Shown: positions 1-7,709 of the stretch, one piece after another
Layout of the letters: each line of letters opens with the position of its first letter
Position numbering within the stretch: position 1 is the stretch's first letter
NCBI GenBank assembly: GCA_963769715.1
Contig: CAVYNE010000004.1
Span: forward strand, 62,001 to 126,000
DNA length: 64,000 nucleotides
DNA from: Palsa-504 sp963769715
GTDB taxonomy: Bacteria; Actinomycetota; Actinomycetes; Streptosporangiales; Streptosporangiaceae
Direction of reading: 5' to 3'
Notes under the pieces: generated by a model
What the model was told of the DNA's origin: nothing
Seen by the model: only the letters and a program-made list of their open reading frames with translations
Database searches by the model: none
Program-made: the position numbers and the translations under genes

Positions 1-486
1 CAGGAGTTCACCGCCGCCGTGCTCGCGGGCGTGCCGCGCCAGGGCGACGAAGAACCACGACGCGCCGGTCATGTGTCCCAGGCGCTGGGAGCGTTCGAGG
101 GCAAGCTGCCGGTCCGCGCGGACCATCGGCAGCCATCTTTTCTCGTCGTGGTCTTCCTGGCCGAGCAGCGCGGCGCCGATGGTGCCGAGGACGTAGTGCC
201 ACGGCGCGGAGCCGGTCTGAAGGTGCGGCCAGAAGCGGCGCAGCAGGCCCAGGCGCACGAGCACCGCCAGGCGGTGCCTGGCGGTGGTGATGTTCCCGAA
301 CGCGAGCGCGGCGAGCTGGTCGGTGGTCAGCACGCGGTGCCGCGCCACCAGGCGCACAAGCTCACGGTCGCGGTCGGTCAGGTGACCGGCCACGGACAGC
401 ACCGCTGCCTCGTCCCGGGCCGCCCTGGTGCCGACAGCTGCGCCTGTGCCTGCCCCGCGCGTATGAGAATGTGATGACACAGTCAT
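1..486 (-). CDS. replication-relaxation family protein (3' end outside window)
   Basis: The minus strand is open from ATG at 486 to the window edge (162 codons, no stop). Residues about 35-100 read as a winged helix: TDRDRELVRLVARHRVLTTDQ, LAALAF, then a TTARHRLAVLVRLGLLRRF segment. This is the N-terminal DNA-binding part of actinomycete replication-relaxation (Replic_Relax) proteins. In that family the gene normally sits on integrated plasmids and actinomycete ICEs beside FtsK/TraB-like transfer genes. A purine-rich GGGAGGGG lies upstream of the ATG. The product is probably a cytoplasmic DNA-binding protein of a conjugative element whose remainder lies left of the window. The family call is from pattern recognition and is fairly sure; the exact role is not known. 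Confidence 0.75.
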   Translation of the reverse strand, partial: MTVSSHSHTRGAGTGAAVGTRAARDEAAVLSVAGHLTDRDRELVRLVARHRVLTTDQLAALAFGNITTARHRLAVLVRLGLLRRFWPHLQTGSAPWHYVLGTIGAALLGQEDHDEKRWLPMVRADRQLALERSQRLGHMTGASWFFVALARHAREHGGGELL

Positions 487-1098
487 AAGCCCCGGTCCCC
501 TCCCGCAGGTACATTTCGCCGCTGACCAGGGGCTACGGCCAGGTCGGGGGCGGCAGGTGCGTCGGCGGTTCTGGTGGTCCGGGTTGCCTGCCGGGCAATC
601 GTCCGGGGGGTTTGCCCGGTGGAACGCTGGCGGTCGAGCGAGGTCATGCGCACAGTCGCCTTTCCGCGCGTGAACCGTGCGGGTCCCCGCGCACGCCAAG
701 GCCGCCTTCATCCCCGGAGTGGACACGGGGGCAGGCGGAAGGTCGTCAGGGAAGGGGCGGGCCAGGCCGCCGTGACGGGTGAGTGGGCCGGCTGGCGCGT
801 GCGTCGGCGTCGCCTCCCCGGTCCCAGGTCCCCGCCCGGTCCGGAGCCCGCCGTCCGCACGCTCCCCGGACGAGGGCCGCGTGCCAGCCGTGGCCGTGCG
901 CGCCGTGCCGCGGTCGGCAAGGAGGTTGGTGCCGCGCCGCGCGACGCTCGCGCATCCTTCATGAACGCTCCGTGCCGGGTGGGCTGTCAAGGCACCGGTA
1001 GGCCGACAGGTATCCCCGGAACGGTAAAAACTTGGCCAAGGGGTGCGCGGGCGGGCCATAGCACGCGCGGGCCGCTGTTGTCGCGTGGCATCCTGGCC
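487..1098. other. 612-bp stretch with no supported gene
   Basis: Long open frames occur on both strands here, but they are arginine/proline-rich translations of GC-rich DNA with no motif, ribosome-binding site or coupling to neighbours. The stretch separates the minus-strand replication-relaxation gene from the plus-strand chain of small ORFs starting at 1099. It probably holds promoters for both directions. I see no convincing hairpin or repeat in it. Confidence 0.4.
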
Positions 1099-1209
1099 AT
1101 GAGCTGTCTCCCGGAACTTGCCCGGCTGGCGTTTTCCTGGATAACGCGCGCGTTCGCCGCCGGGCAGGTCGTCATGGCGGCCTCCGCGATCCTCGGCGCC
1201 CCGTGGTGA
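1099..1209 (+). CDS. small hypothetical protein, first of a coupled ORF chain
   Basis: ATG at 1099 opens a 36-residue frame (MSCLPELARLAFSW...) ending in TGA at 1207-1209. Its last four bases, GTGA, also contain the GTG start of the next small ORF. The middle is moderately hydrophobic (AGQVVMAASAILG) and could be one short membrane segment. Support comes only from the stop-start overlap, which continues through the next four ORFs. I recognise no family. Confidence 0.3.
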   Translation: MSCLPELARLAFSWITRAFAAGQVVMAASAILGAPW

Positions 1210-1334
1210 GCGCCGTGGCGACTGTAAGGGAAGCGCCCGCCGTGCCTGCCGACCGCGTCGGCAGCGCGGCGCCCATGGTGGCGGTGCCGACGCAGGCGGC
1301 CAACGAGGCCGGGCTGATGTCCCGGGTGCTCTAG
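1206..1334 (+). CDS. small hypothetical protein (42 aa)
   Basis: GTG at 1206 overlaps the previous stop as GTGA, and the frame ends in TAG at 1332-1334, whose G is the first base of the next GTG start (TAGTG). The product is Ala/Val-rich (VSAVATVREAPAVPAD...) with no motif I recognise. Tight overlaps on both sides suggest translational coupling in an operon of the integrated element. Function unknown. Confidence 0.35.
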   Translation: MSAVATVREAPAVPADRVGSAAPMVAVPTQAANEAGLMSRVL

Positions 1335-1657
1335 TGGACCCCGTGGTGCACGACTGCATCGCCTGGACCGACGCCGACACGGCCCGCAAGGGCATCGCGC
1401 TGGACGAGGCGGCCCGGCGGGCCGACGTGCTGTACCTGGCGGCGTGCGCGCTGAAACGGGACAGTGCCGAGGGCAGCGAGGCGGCCCGGCCCGGGGTGCT
1501 GCCGTTCACCGTGGAACGGGTCCCCCGCACCGGCCCCGGCCGGGAAACGGAGAAGGTCACGCTGAGCGTGACGGCGGGCCGGAGCCCGCGCGGGGCGATG
1601 ACCGTCATGATCGGCCCCGCCTTGGCGGCGGGTCCTGGCCTGGGCGGTGCCCGATGA
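1334..1657 (+). CDS. hypothetical protein of integrated element (107 aa)
   Basis: GTG start at 1334 shares one base with the upstream TAG; the stop at 1655-1657 overlaps the next ATG as ATGA. The product has an acidic N-terminal half (DPVVHDCIAWTDADTARKG) with a helical segment around residues 20-40 and a predicted beta-rich middle (FTVERVPRTG...EKVTLSVT). It resembles the uncharacterised small proteins that accompany transfer/replication genes in actinomycete integrative elements, but I recognise no named domain. Its codon use is normal for high-GC coding DNA, which makes it more convincing than the two shorter ORFs upstream. Confidence 0.5.
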   Translation: MDPVVHDCIAWTDADTARKGIALDEAARRADVLYLAACALKRDSAEGSEAARPGVLPFTVERVPRTGPGRETEKVTLSVTAGRSPRGAMTVMIGPALAAGPGLGGAR

Positions 1658-2016
1658 GCGCCTGGCCGTCGGACAGGCGGGCGGCCGTGCTGGGCGTCGC
1701 CCTGGCGCTGGGCGGTGCCTGGCACGCGGTGCTCATCCTGGTGTTCCTCGTCGCGGTCCTGTGGGCCGACGAGATCGCGCACGCTTCCGCCAGAGCGCTC
1801 AGCGCTGCGCTGGGCGCGGCCCGGGAACGGGCGCGGCAGCGCCGCGAGCTGGACCGTAGGTGGCTGGAGCTGGCCCGGCAGTCCCGGCCCGTGCCGTCCG
1901 CGCACGAGTACCCGGAGGACGTCCGCGACCTCGCCGGGACCCTCGTCGCGCGGCTGTGCCCGGAGTGCGAGGGCCCAGCTCTCGCCAGACTTCGAGGTGT
2001 TGAAGGGGACCGGTGA
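1654..2016 (+). CDS. small membrane protein of integrated element (120 aa)
   Basis: ATG at 1654 overlaps the preceding stop (ATGA). The first about 45 residues hold one long hydrophobic stretch (AAVLGVALALGGAWHAVLIL continuing to VLWADE), likely one or two membrane passes. A basic helix rich in Arg/Glu follows (ARERARQRRELDRRWLELAR), probably cytoplasmic and coiled. The C-terminus carries LCPECEG, a CxxC pair. The stop overlaps the next GTG as GTGA. One-TM proteins with a charged tail are common in actinomycete transfer regions. Specific function unknown. Confidence 0.5.
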   Translation: MSAWPSDRRAAVLGVALALGGAWHAVLILVFLVAVLWADEIAHASARALSAALGAARERARQRRELDRRWLELARQSRPVPSAHEYPEDVRDLAGTLVARLCPECEGPALARLRGVEGDR

Positions 2017-2528
2017 CGCCGGACCGCGACCACGGCGGGGCGGGCCCAGGGGCCGCCCCGCTGGAACCGGCCTTGCCGCGAAGGAAGAACCGGCACGTGA
2101 GGCAAGACGCGCCCGCGCCCCCGCCGACAGCGGCGCAACGGCCGGAGCACGCCCCGGGGGCCGGACAGGTAAGGTCGTGCCCGGTGCGGGCCTGGACTGG
2201 CTGGTGGGCCTGCGGGATGCCGACGGGTACCCGGAACATCCGACCGGGGCGGCAGCGCCCAGGGACGCAGCCCGAACGGGCACCCGCCGTCCCCGCCCCC
2301 ACCGCCGAGGCCGCAGTGACCGCGGACCACCCGGAGGGCCGCGCCGGCACCGGCCCCGGCGGGTCGGCCGGCTCAGTGCCCTACAAGTTCACCGACAAGC
2401 TAGGCGAATGCCGCTGCCCCGACTGCGAGCAGTGCCCCTGCTTCAGCCAGCACGTCAGCAACGTCTGCGCGTGCTGCCGTGCCGGGCTCCACGACCGCAC
2501 CTGCGGCCCCCGCCGGTACGCCTGGTAA
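2013..2528 (+). CDS. Cys-rich hypothetical protein of integrated element (171 aa)
   Basis: GTG at 2013 overlaps the upstream TGA. The first about 120 residues are a low-complexity Pro/Ala/Arg/Gly region without family signal. The last about 45 residues contain a dense cysteine cluster (CRCPDCEQCPCFSQHV, then CACCRAGLHDRTCG) with His, resembling a small zinc-binding module. It is the last gene of the overlapping chain, followed within 35 bp by a strong terminator hairpin. Only the cysteine-rich tail is convincingly protein-like; the N-terminal part could start further downstream. Confidence 0.45.
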   Translation: MTPDRDHGGAGPGAAPLEPALPRRKNRHVRQDAPAPPPTAAQRPEHAPGAGQVRSCPVRAWTGWWACGMPTGTRNIRPGRQRPGTQPERAPAVPAPTAEAAVTADHPEGRAGTGPGGSAGSVPYKFTDKLGECRCPDCEQCPCFSQHVSNVCACCRAGLHDRTCGPRRYAW

Positions 2529-2559
2529 AAGCGGACAAGTAGCCGCAGACGAACCAAGC

Positions 2560-2587
2560 GACCCCTGAGCGTCCACGCTCGGGGGTC
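2560..2587 (+). terminator. rho-independent-type terminator after small-ORF operon
   Basis: The arms GACCCCTGAGCG and CGCTCGGGGGTC form a 12-bp stem (one G-T pair) around a TCCA loop, followed by TTCGCATC. It lies 32 bp past the stop at 2528 and closes the chain of overlapping ORFs. Confidence 0.75.
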
Positions 2588-2658
2588 TTCGCATCAGAGC
2601 GCTGTCAGACCTAACAGCCAGACTGTCAGATCAAACAGGGAAGAAGCGGAGTCGGACG

Positions 2659-2967
2659 ATGCATGACATCATCAGCGACATCATCGACTGGGACCAGGCC
2701 AACAAGGCATACCTGGCCGGTGAGGGCCAGTCGGGCGAACGGTACATCCAGCGGCTAGAAGCGGCCGACCGGATGGCCGAGATCGAGGCCCGGTGGCATC
2801 ATCTCCCCGGAGGGTTCCTAAGCGAGCGGAAGCTCATCAAGACTCACATCCAGGCCGTTGCCGAGAGCACACAGGCTGCGACTAGTGAAGAGGTGTGCTG
2901 GCTGGCCATCGCCGCCGCAACCGCCTGGACACCCCAACGGGAACCGGTTGAGACGGCGTTGCCTTAG
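2659..2967 (+). CDS. hypothetical protein (102 aa)
   Basis: ATG at 2659 follows a purine-rich GGGAAGAAGCGGAG. The protein is mostly helical, acidic and soluble (MHDIISDIIDWDQANKAYLA...), with a WHHLPGGFLSERKLIK segment and a hydrophobic helix before the C-terminus (EVCWLAIAAATAW). CTGTCAGA occurs twice just upstream (about 2600 and 2621), a possible operator. The ORF is less GC-biased than its neighbours, consistent with mobile-element cargo. Not a family I can name. Confidence 0.5.
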   Translation: MHDIISDIIDWDQANKAYLAGEGQSGERYIQRLEAADRMAEIEARWHHLPGGFLSERKLIKTHIQAVAESTQAATSEEVCWLAIAAATAWTPQREPVETALP

Positions 2968-3061
2968 CGGCTTGCAAGCAGGCCTCCCTGCTGGACGGCC
3001 TTTCTACTGCTCAGAGGCAGTTACCGTGCTGCGGATAGCAGGTTCGCCGAAAAATAGTTAA

Positions 3062-3214
3062 TTAAAACCCTACCCAGTCGCCTTCGATGGTGGTGAACAT
3101 GGCGTCGGTCTGGTTCGGCAGCCCGCTGTCCCGAACGACCCGGACGGCTTCGGCCACCACCTCACCAACGGCTTCCCCGGTGCCGAGCGGCGTCACCGAA
3201 AACGCGACAAGCAC
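3062..3214 (-). pseudogene. truncated MTH1187/thiamine-binding family gene
   Basis: GTG at 3214 (GAAGGAG upstream) opens LVAFSVTPLGTGEAVGEVV, then RVVRDSGLPNQTDAMFTTIEG and DWVGF, ending in TAA at 3062. The first about 47 residues match the conserved start of the MTH1187/YqgV thiamine-binding family (FSVTPLG...GEYV...ESGLP..TDAMFTTIEGEW), whose members are about 100 residues. The C-terminal half is missing, with a stop three codons after the match ends. I infer a 3' deletion that left the start and ribosome-binding site intact. Confidence 0.7.
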
Positions 3215-3319
3215 AGCCCGCTCCTTCGCTAGTTAACGGTTTCCTCAAGCCTGACAGAGCTGAACCGCAAGCGTAGCCAGAAGATGATCTCGACATCTAA
3301 GTACCGGGCGCCTTGATGC

Positions 3320-3375
3320 CAGCGGGGCCGCCAGATCCGGCCGGATCCAGCGGGGCCGCCAGATCCGGCCGGATC
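3320..3375. repeat. tandem 28-bp duplication
   Basis: A 28-bp unit beginning CAGCGGGGCCGCCAGATCCG occurs twice head to tail (3320-3347 and 3348-3375) with no mismatch. It contains GATCCGGCCGGATC, itself palindromic. It lies in a gene-poor gap between the thiamine-binding remnant and the downstream kinase. Confidence 0.85.
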
Positions 3376-3448
3376 GTGAAGCTCACCGAAGCGGCGCTCC
3401 CCTCCGCGATCCCCGGCCTCACCACCGGATTCCTCGGCCAGACCGGAC

Positions 3449-4420
3449 TCACCCTCGAAGCCGGACCACCGCAGAGATCAGGCCCCGGCCTCTTAACCTC
3501 TTGCAAGCGCTCGCGGCGAGGTCGAGCAGGAACTTGTCGGGGACTGCGCCGTCATGCCGGTAGCGGAACAGGCGCTGGACCACGCTGATCACGGCGGTCG
3601 CCTGGCACCACCGGCGGAGACGGCCCGCGTTCAGGCCAGGGACGAGAGCGGTGATGCGGCTGATGCGGTCGTCTAGCTCGTCCGCGCTGGTGACGCGGGC
3701 TAGGGCTATGTCGATCGCGTCCCATGTCCGGTCCCCGCAGGACGGTCGGGGGTCGATCGCGACCAGCCCGCGGGCCGGGCCGCCGTCGAGGATGTTGAAC
3801 AGGTGCAGATCTCCGTGCACGAGCCCGCAGTCGCCGGTGCCGGCGGTCAGTTCGCGCGCGAGCGCGTGGCCGCGCGCCATCATGTCCGGCGGTACGAACC
3901 TGCTCACATAAGGATCGCGCGCCCGCCGGGCGATGAGGCCGTAGATGAACTCCACGCCTTCCGCGCTTGAACGCAGCCTCGCGACGTCCTGCCCGTCAGC
4001 ATCCCGGAGCCCGGCGAGCAGCTCGGCGAAGTCGTCGAACGGCGGAAGCCCGGGCCACGCGGCGGCCTTCGTCCCTGGCGTCACCCTGTCCAGGAGGAGC
4101 GCGCCGGCTTCCGGATCGGATCCGAGCAGGTCCACCGCGTGCGGCGTTCGCGCCCACGCCCGCAGCGCGATCGCCTCGGACTCGGCGATCGACCGGTCGG
4201 GCGTCAGCTTGAGCACCACCGGCCTGGCGCCACATTGGCGGCCGAGGAAGACACGCGACGTGCCGCCGGACAGCGCCTCGTCCAGTTCCAGGCCCCAGCG
4301 CTGGCAGTACGCGGCGACCAGTCCGGCCAGGCCATCGCACCACGGTTCCGCGTCCGGCCCGAACCGGTCGAGCAGCCGCTCGCGGGCGGCGGCGTCCAGT
4401 ACGAACTCCGGGTCAAGCAT
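3449..4420 (-). CDS. aminoglycoside/hydroxyurea phosphotransferase (APH(6)-like)
   Basis: About 323 residues from ATG 4420; an in-frame GTG at 4450 would add ten. The fold is kinase-like. SGGTSRVFLGRQCGARPVVLKL gives the nucleotide loop and ATP-binding lysine, HGDLHLFNILDGG is the catalytic loop, and AIDPRPSCGDRTWD is the metal-binding segment. This combination is typical of the aminoglycoside/hydroxyurea kinase family (streptomycin 6-kinase and relatives), cytoplasmic enzymes that transfer phosphate from ATP to an aminoglycoside hydroxyl. MLDPEF... fits family N-termini better than the longer start; no strong ribosome-binding site precedes either. Whether it confers resistance or acts on another small molecule cannot be told. 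It stands alone between gene remnants and converges on no obvious partner. Confidence 0.75.
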   Translation of the reverse strand: MLDPEFVLDAAARERLLDRFGPDAEPWCDGLAGLVAAYCQRWGLELDEALSGGTSRVFLGRQCGARPVVLKLTPDRSIAESEAIALRAWARTPHAVDLLGSDPEAGALLLDRVTPGTKAAAWPGLPPFDDFAELLAGLRDADGQDVARLRSSAEGVEFIYGLIARRARDPYVSRFVPPDMMARGHALARELTAGTGDCGLVHGDLHLFNILDGGPARGLVAIDPRPSCGDRTWDAIDIALARVTSADELDDRISRITALVPGLNAGRLRRWCQATAVISVVQRLFRYRHDGAVPDKFLLDLAASACKRLRGRGLISAVVRLRG

Positions 4421-4469
4421 GGACCATAGCCTGGCGGGCGAGTACGGCACGGCACAACGGAATTTACCG

Positions 4470-4604
4470 TCACGAAGGCTTGCAGGCGCGGACGGCGAGG
4501 GTAATCAGGACCGGCTGGGAACCGGATCCGGCCACGCGCTCGATAACCAGTCCGGCGGCTGCGAAACCATTGAGGATCCCGGCGAGCGGATGGTGACGCA
4601 TCCC
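4470..4604 (-). pseudogene. C-terminal remnant of a SAM-dependent methyltransferase
   Basis: The minus strand encodes HHPLAGILNGFAAAGLVIER, then VAGSGSQPVLITLAVRACKPS and a stop at 4470. The spacing and residues resemble the last strand-helix-strand of class I methyltransferases (…HRPLSDYLNALADAGFVLERVEE … LVVRARKP). No Rossmann glycine motif is found upstream, so only the tail remains. Short and judged by eye, hence low confidence. Confidence 0.35.
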
Positions 4605-4849
4605 GGCGCGCTTGCGGACCTGGACGCCCCGCAGGGCACCATCGTGATAATCCTCCCCGCCCGCGCGGCGGCTCCGCGCGGCTCGGGCGGGCGCTGGCGG
4701 AAACGGGACGGACGCGGCGCGTGTTTCCCGCTCACCGAGCCGCCCGGGACGAAAGTGAGGGTGCTGAAGCCTCATCGTCTACGCCCGGCTACGACGAACC
4801 CGCCGTCAGCAACCCAGGGACCGGACGACGCCTCACCATACGACGCCGG

Positions 4850-4886
4850 CTTAATATTTAAAAATCATGAAAATACCTGGTCAGGT
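4850..4886 (+). promoter_or_regulatory. AT-rich putative promoter/operator before ABC-kinase gene
   Basis: An unusually AT-rich patch (TTAATATTTAAAAATCATG) is followed by ACCTGGTCAGGT, a 12-bp perfect palindrome at 4875-4886. It lies 58 bp before the start of the ABC-histidine kinase fusion. In DNA this GC-rich the patch is a good candidate promoter region; no spaced -35/-10 pair can be fixed with confidence. Confidence 0.35.
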
Positions 4887-4943
4887 CGACATGGTGGGCG
4901 GACTTTGTGGCCAAGTGCACGGATGAGGCCACAGAATGACGGC

Positions 4944-7709
4944 ATGACCGGTTCTGTTGTCCCTGCCCGGGCTTCCGTCAGGAACGCCGTCCGGGACGCT
5001 GCCGTCAACACGGCGGTCCCGGTGCGCGCCGCTGACCCGGCGCGCGCCGCTGACGCGAAAGGGGCGGCAGGGAGGGGAAACCGGGCGGCGCCGCTGCTGA
5101 ACGTGTCTGGGCTCAGCCTCAGCTACGGTCGGCTCCGCGCCCTGGAGGACATCAGCTTGAGCGTCCAGAGCGGCGAACTCGTCGCCCTGGCGGGCGAGAA
5201 CGGCGCGGGCAAGACGACCCTGGTGCGCTGCATCGCCGGCGACGTGGTCCCGGCGAGCGGCGAGATCTACCTGGGCGGCAGGCGCGTGCCAGCGGATCCG
5301 GCCAGCGCGGCCCGGCAGGGAGTCGCCGTGGTCTGGCAGGACCTGGCGCTGTGCGACAACCTGGACATCGCGGCCAACATCATGCTCGGCCGGGAGTCAA
5401 AGCGGCTCCTGCTGTCGGATACCCGCTTCCACGTGGCGACCGCAGCGTTGCTCGCCGAGCTGCACATCCCGCTGAAGGACACCACCCGCAGCGTCCGCGG
5501 GCTGTCCGGCGGCCAGCGGCAGTTGGTGGCGGTGGCGCGCGCCATGGGCAGCAAGCCGCGGCTGCTGGCCCTCGACGAACCAACCGCGTCGCTCGGTGTC
5601 AAGGAATCAGCGCAGGTCGAAGAGCTGATCATGAGCCTGCGGGAGCAGGGCACCACGATCTTGCTCGCCTGCCATGACATCGACCAGATGTTCCGGCTCG
5701 CCGACCGTATCGTGGTGCTGCGCCAGGGCCGGATCGTGGCGGACCTGCGTCCGGCCGACACCCACCCCGACGAGGTGGTGGCGCTGCTTTCCGGCCAGCA
5801 GATCGACTCCTCTGCGCGCCGCCAGCTCACCAGGCTGCACGGGCTCACCGACCGGCTGGTCTCGGCGGACCCGTCGTCGAGCCTGTCGCTGATCTTGTCC
5901 GCGCTCGGGGCGGCGCTCAGCAGCGAGCGGCTGTGCATTCACCTGGTCAGCGACCGAACCCTCTTCTGCGCCGCGTCGCTCGGCTTCACTCCCGGTCAGC
6001 TGGAGCCGTGGGCCAGGCTGCCGTTCGGGCCCGCCGGTGGGCCGGTAGGCATGGCCGCGGCGGACGAGCGCCCGGTCATCGCCGACAAAGTGCGCGCCGG
6101 CGCGGCCCGGCGGAGCTTCCGCGATCTGGTCAAGACCGTCAGGGTGGCCAGCTCGTGGTCGGTCCCCGTGCTCGGGCCAACCGGGCTCAGCGGCGTGATC
6201 ACCGTCTTTCGCACTGAGTACGGCGCGCCGCAGCGAGACGAGCTCGACCTCGTCACCGTCTACGCGGGCTACGCCGCCAGCGCGATAGAACGAGACCGGC
6301 TACTGGACCAGGTGACCATGAGAAACCGCGTGCTCGAGACGATCAGGGAGATGCTGGAGACGCTGGCGGGTCCCGTTCTCGTCGGCGAGGGGCTGGTCGT
6401 CGCGGTCCAGTCGCTGCGCCACGGCCTGCAGGCCGAAGAGGTGGCGCTGATCACCCAGCCTGCGGGCCAGCCGACCCGCTGGCGGGCCTACGCCGGGCCG
6501 CTCGGTACCGAACCGGCCTCCGCCACGCCCCCGCTGCGGGATATGGCCGGGGAAGCGCTGTCCAGCTCGCATCCGGACGGCTTGGCCAGGCAACTGCGCA
6601 GCAGCCGCAGGCACCGGGCCCGGGCGGTGGCGTTCATGGCGGCTGGCGGCCCCACCGTGCTGCTGGCGACCTGGCGGCGCGTGCCGCCCACCAAGGAAGA
6701 GACGGCGCTGATGGAGGACGCGGCGAACTCGCTGCGGCTCGCGCTCGAACGCGAGGAGGCGGGTCACGCGCACCAGGAGGCGGCGGCCCTGCGCCGGTCG
6801 CAGGAACTGCAGCGCGGCTTCCTGTCCCGGCTCAGCCACGAGCTGCGGACCCCGCTGACGGCCATCAGGGGCTACGCGACGAGCTTGCTACAGCCGGACG
6901 TGACCTGGGACGGCGACTCCCAGCAGCGCTTCCTGGACCGGATAGCAGCCGAGTCCGCGCGCCTCGGCCGGCTGGTGGATGACCTGCTCGACTTCTCCGC
7001 AATCGAATCGGGCATCATGCGCCTGCAGCGGGACTGGTGCGACATCCGGCTGGTGCTCGAGGCCGCGATCGCCTGCCTGCCGCGGGACAACGCGCCGTCG
7101 GTCGAGCTGACCTGCGACGTCGGCCTGCCCGTGGTATGGGCCGACCACGACCGGCTGGAGCAGGTCTTCGTGAACCTGCTGAACAACGCGTTCGGGCACA
7201 ACCCGCCGGGGACCCGGGTGCAGGTAACCGCCGTGGCCGGACCGGCCGAGGTGGCGATCAGGGTGCTCGACGACGGCCTGGGCATGCCGCCGGAACTGGC
7301 CGCCGCGCCGTTCGAGCCGGCCCGCCGCGCACGCACGACCGCGACCGCGACCGCACAAGCGACCACGAGCAACGCGACCGCGACCACGATCAACGGGACC
7401 GCGACCACGATCAACGCGACCACGATCAACGGGACCGCGGCGAGCGACGGGACCGGCAACGGACGGGCTAGCAGGAAGAGCGCCGGAGCCGGTCTGGGCC
7501 TGTCCATCGCGAAGGGCATCGTGCAGGCGCACGGCGGCCGGCTCGAGCTGACCGCGCGGCCCAAGGGCACCTGCTTCGGCGTGTACCTGCCGGTCGAGGC
7601 CGAGGTCCTCGAGGCCGTCCGGACGGCCGGCCCGCGCGCAGCAAACCACGAAGCCAGCGCCGACCATCAGAAGGATCACGGGGAACCACGGGATGACAGC
7701 GATGACTGA
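4944..7709 (+). CDS. sugar-type ABC ATPase fused to GAF/histidine kinase
   Basis: 921 residues from ATG 4944 (in-frame ATG 4923 is the alternative). Residues about 50-290 are a complete ABC ATPase of the sugar (CUT2, RbsA/XylG half) type: Walker A GENGAGKTT at 84-92, signature LSGGQ 187-191, Walker B LLALDEP with D211-E212, H-loop H244. Residues about 300-450 look like a GAF domain and 455-600 like a second, degenerate one. Residues about 615-690 form the dimerisation domain with phosphoacceptor H632 (SHELRTP). The ATPase domain has an N box (NLLNNAFGHN), G1 (DDGLGMP, 777-783) and G2 (GAGLGLSIAKG). A 50-residue Thr/Asn/Ala insertion splits the ATP lid (797-845). It overlaps the response-regulator gene by 17 bp. 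The expected role is cytoplasmic sensing coupled to the downstream sugar transporter; the actual signal is unknown. Confidence 0.9.
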   Translation: MTGSVVPARASVRNAVRDAAVNTAVPVRAADPARAADAKGAAGRGNRAAPLLNVSGLSLSYGRLRALEDISLSVQSGELVALAGENGAGKTTLVRCIAGDVVPASGEIYLGGRRVPADPASAARQGVAVVWQDLALCDNLDIAANIMLGRESKRLLLSDTRFHVATAALLAELHIPLKDTTRSVRGLSGGQRQLVAVARAMGSKPRLLALDEPTASLGVKESAQVEELIMSLREQGTTILLACHDIDQMFRLADRIVVLRQGRIVADLRPADTHPDEVVALLSGQQIDSSARRQLTRLHGLTDRLVSADPSSSLSLILSALGAALSSERLCIHLVSDRTLFCAASLGFTPGQLEPWARLPFGPAGGPVGMAAADERPVIADKVRAGAARRSFRDLVKTVRVASSWSVPVLGPTGLSGVITVFRTEYGAPQRDELDLVTVYAGYAASAIERDRLLDQVTMRNRVLETIREMLETLAGPVLVGEGLVVAVQSLRHGLQAEEVALITQPAGQPTRWRAYAGPLGTEPASATPPLRDMAGEALSSSHPDGLARQLRSSRRHRARAVAFMAAGGPTVLLATWRRVPPTKEETALMEDAANSLRLALEREEAGHAHQEAAALRRSQELQRGFLSRLSHELRTPLTAIRGYATSLLQPDVTWDGDSQQRFLDRIAAESARLGRLVDDLLDFSAIESGIMRLQRDWCDIRLVLEAAIACLPRDNAPSVELTCDVGLPVVWADHDRLEQVFVNLLNNAFGHNPPGTRVQVTAVAGPAEVAIRVLDDGLGMPPELAAAPFEPARRARTTATATAQATTSNATATTINGTATTINATTINGTAASDGTGNGRASRKSAGAGLGLSIAKGIVQAHGGRLELTARPKGTCFGVYLPVEAEVLEAVRTAGPRAANHEASADHQKDHGEPRDDSDD
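7331..7446 (+). repeat. in-frame low-complexity repeat in kinase ATP lid
   Basis: Imperfect repeats built from GCGACCACGATCAACGGGAC-like units encode TATAQATTSNATATTINGTA and TTINATTINGTAAS between the F box and G2 box of the kinase. The reading frame is kept. Such repeats can change length by slippage, so copy number may vary between strains. Confidence 0.8.

Noticed and set aside
574..1209. 211-codon plus-strand frame
   Set aside because: Composition is Arg/Pro/Gly-rich as in any frame of GC-rich DNA, with no motif or ribosome-binding site. Only the last 36 codons (from 1099) have support through overlap with the next ORF.
3313..3588. 91-codon plus-strand frame over the 28-bp repeats
   Set aside because: It runs antisense into the 3' end of the aminoglycoside-kinase gene; LTEAALPSAIPGL looks protein-like but matches nothing I can name.
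3945..4943. Open frame running without stop from 3945 into the ABC-kinase gene
   Set aside because: The first thousand bases lie antisense to the aminoglycoside-kinase gene and are Ser/Arg/Pro-rich without motif. The ABC domain and its likely start at 4944 mark the real gene.
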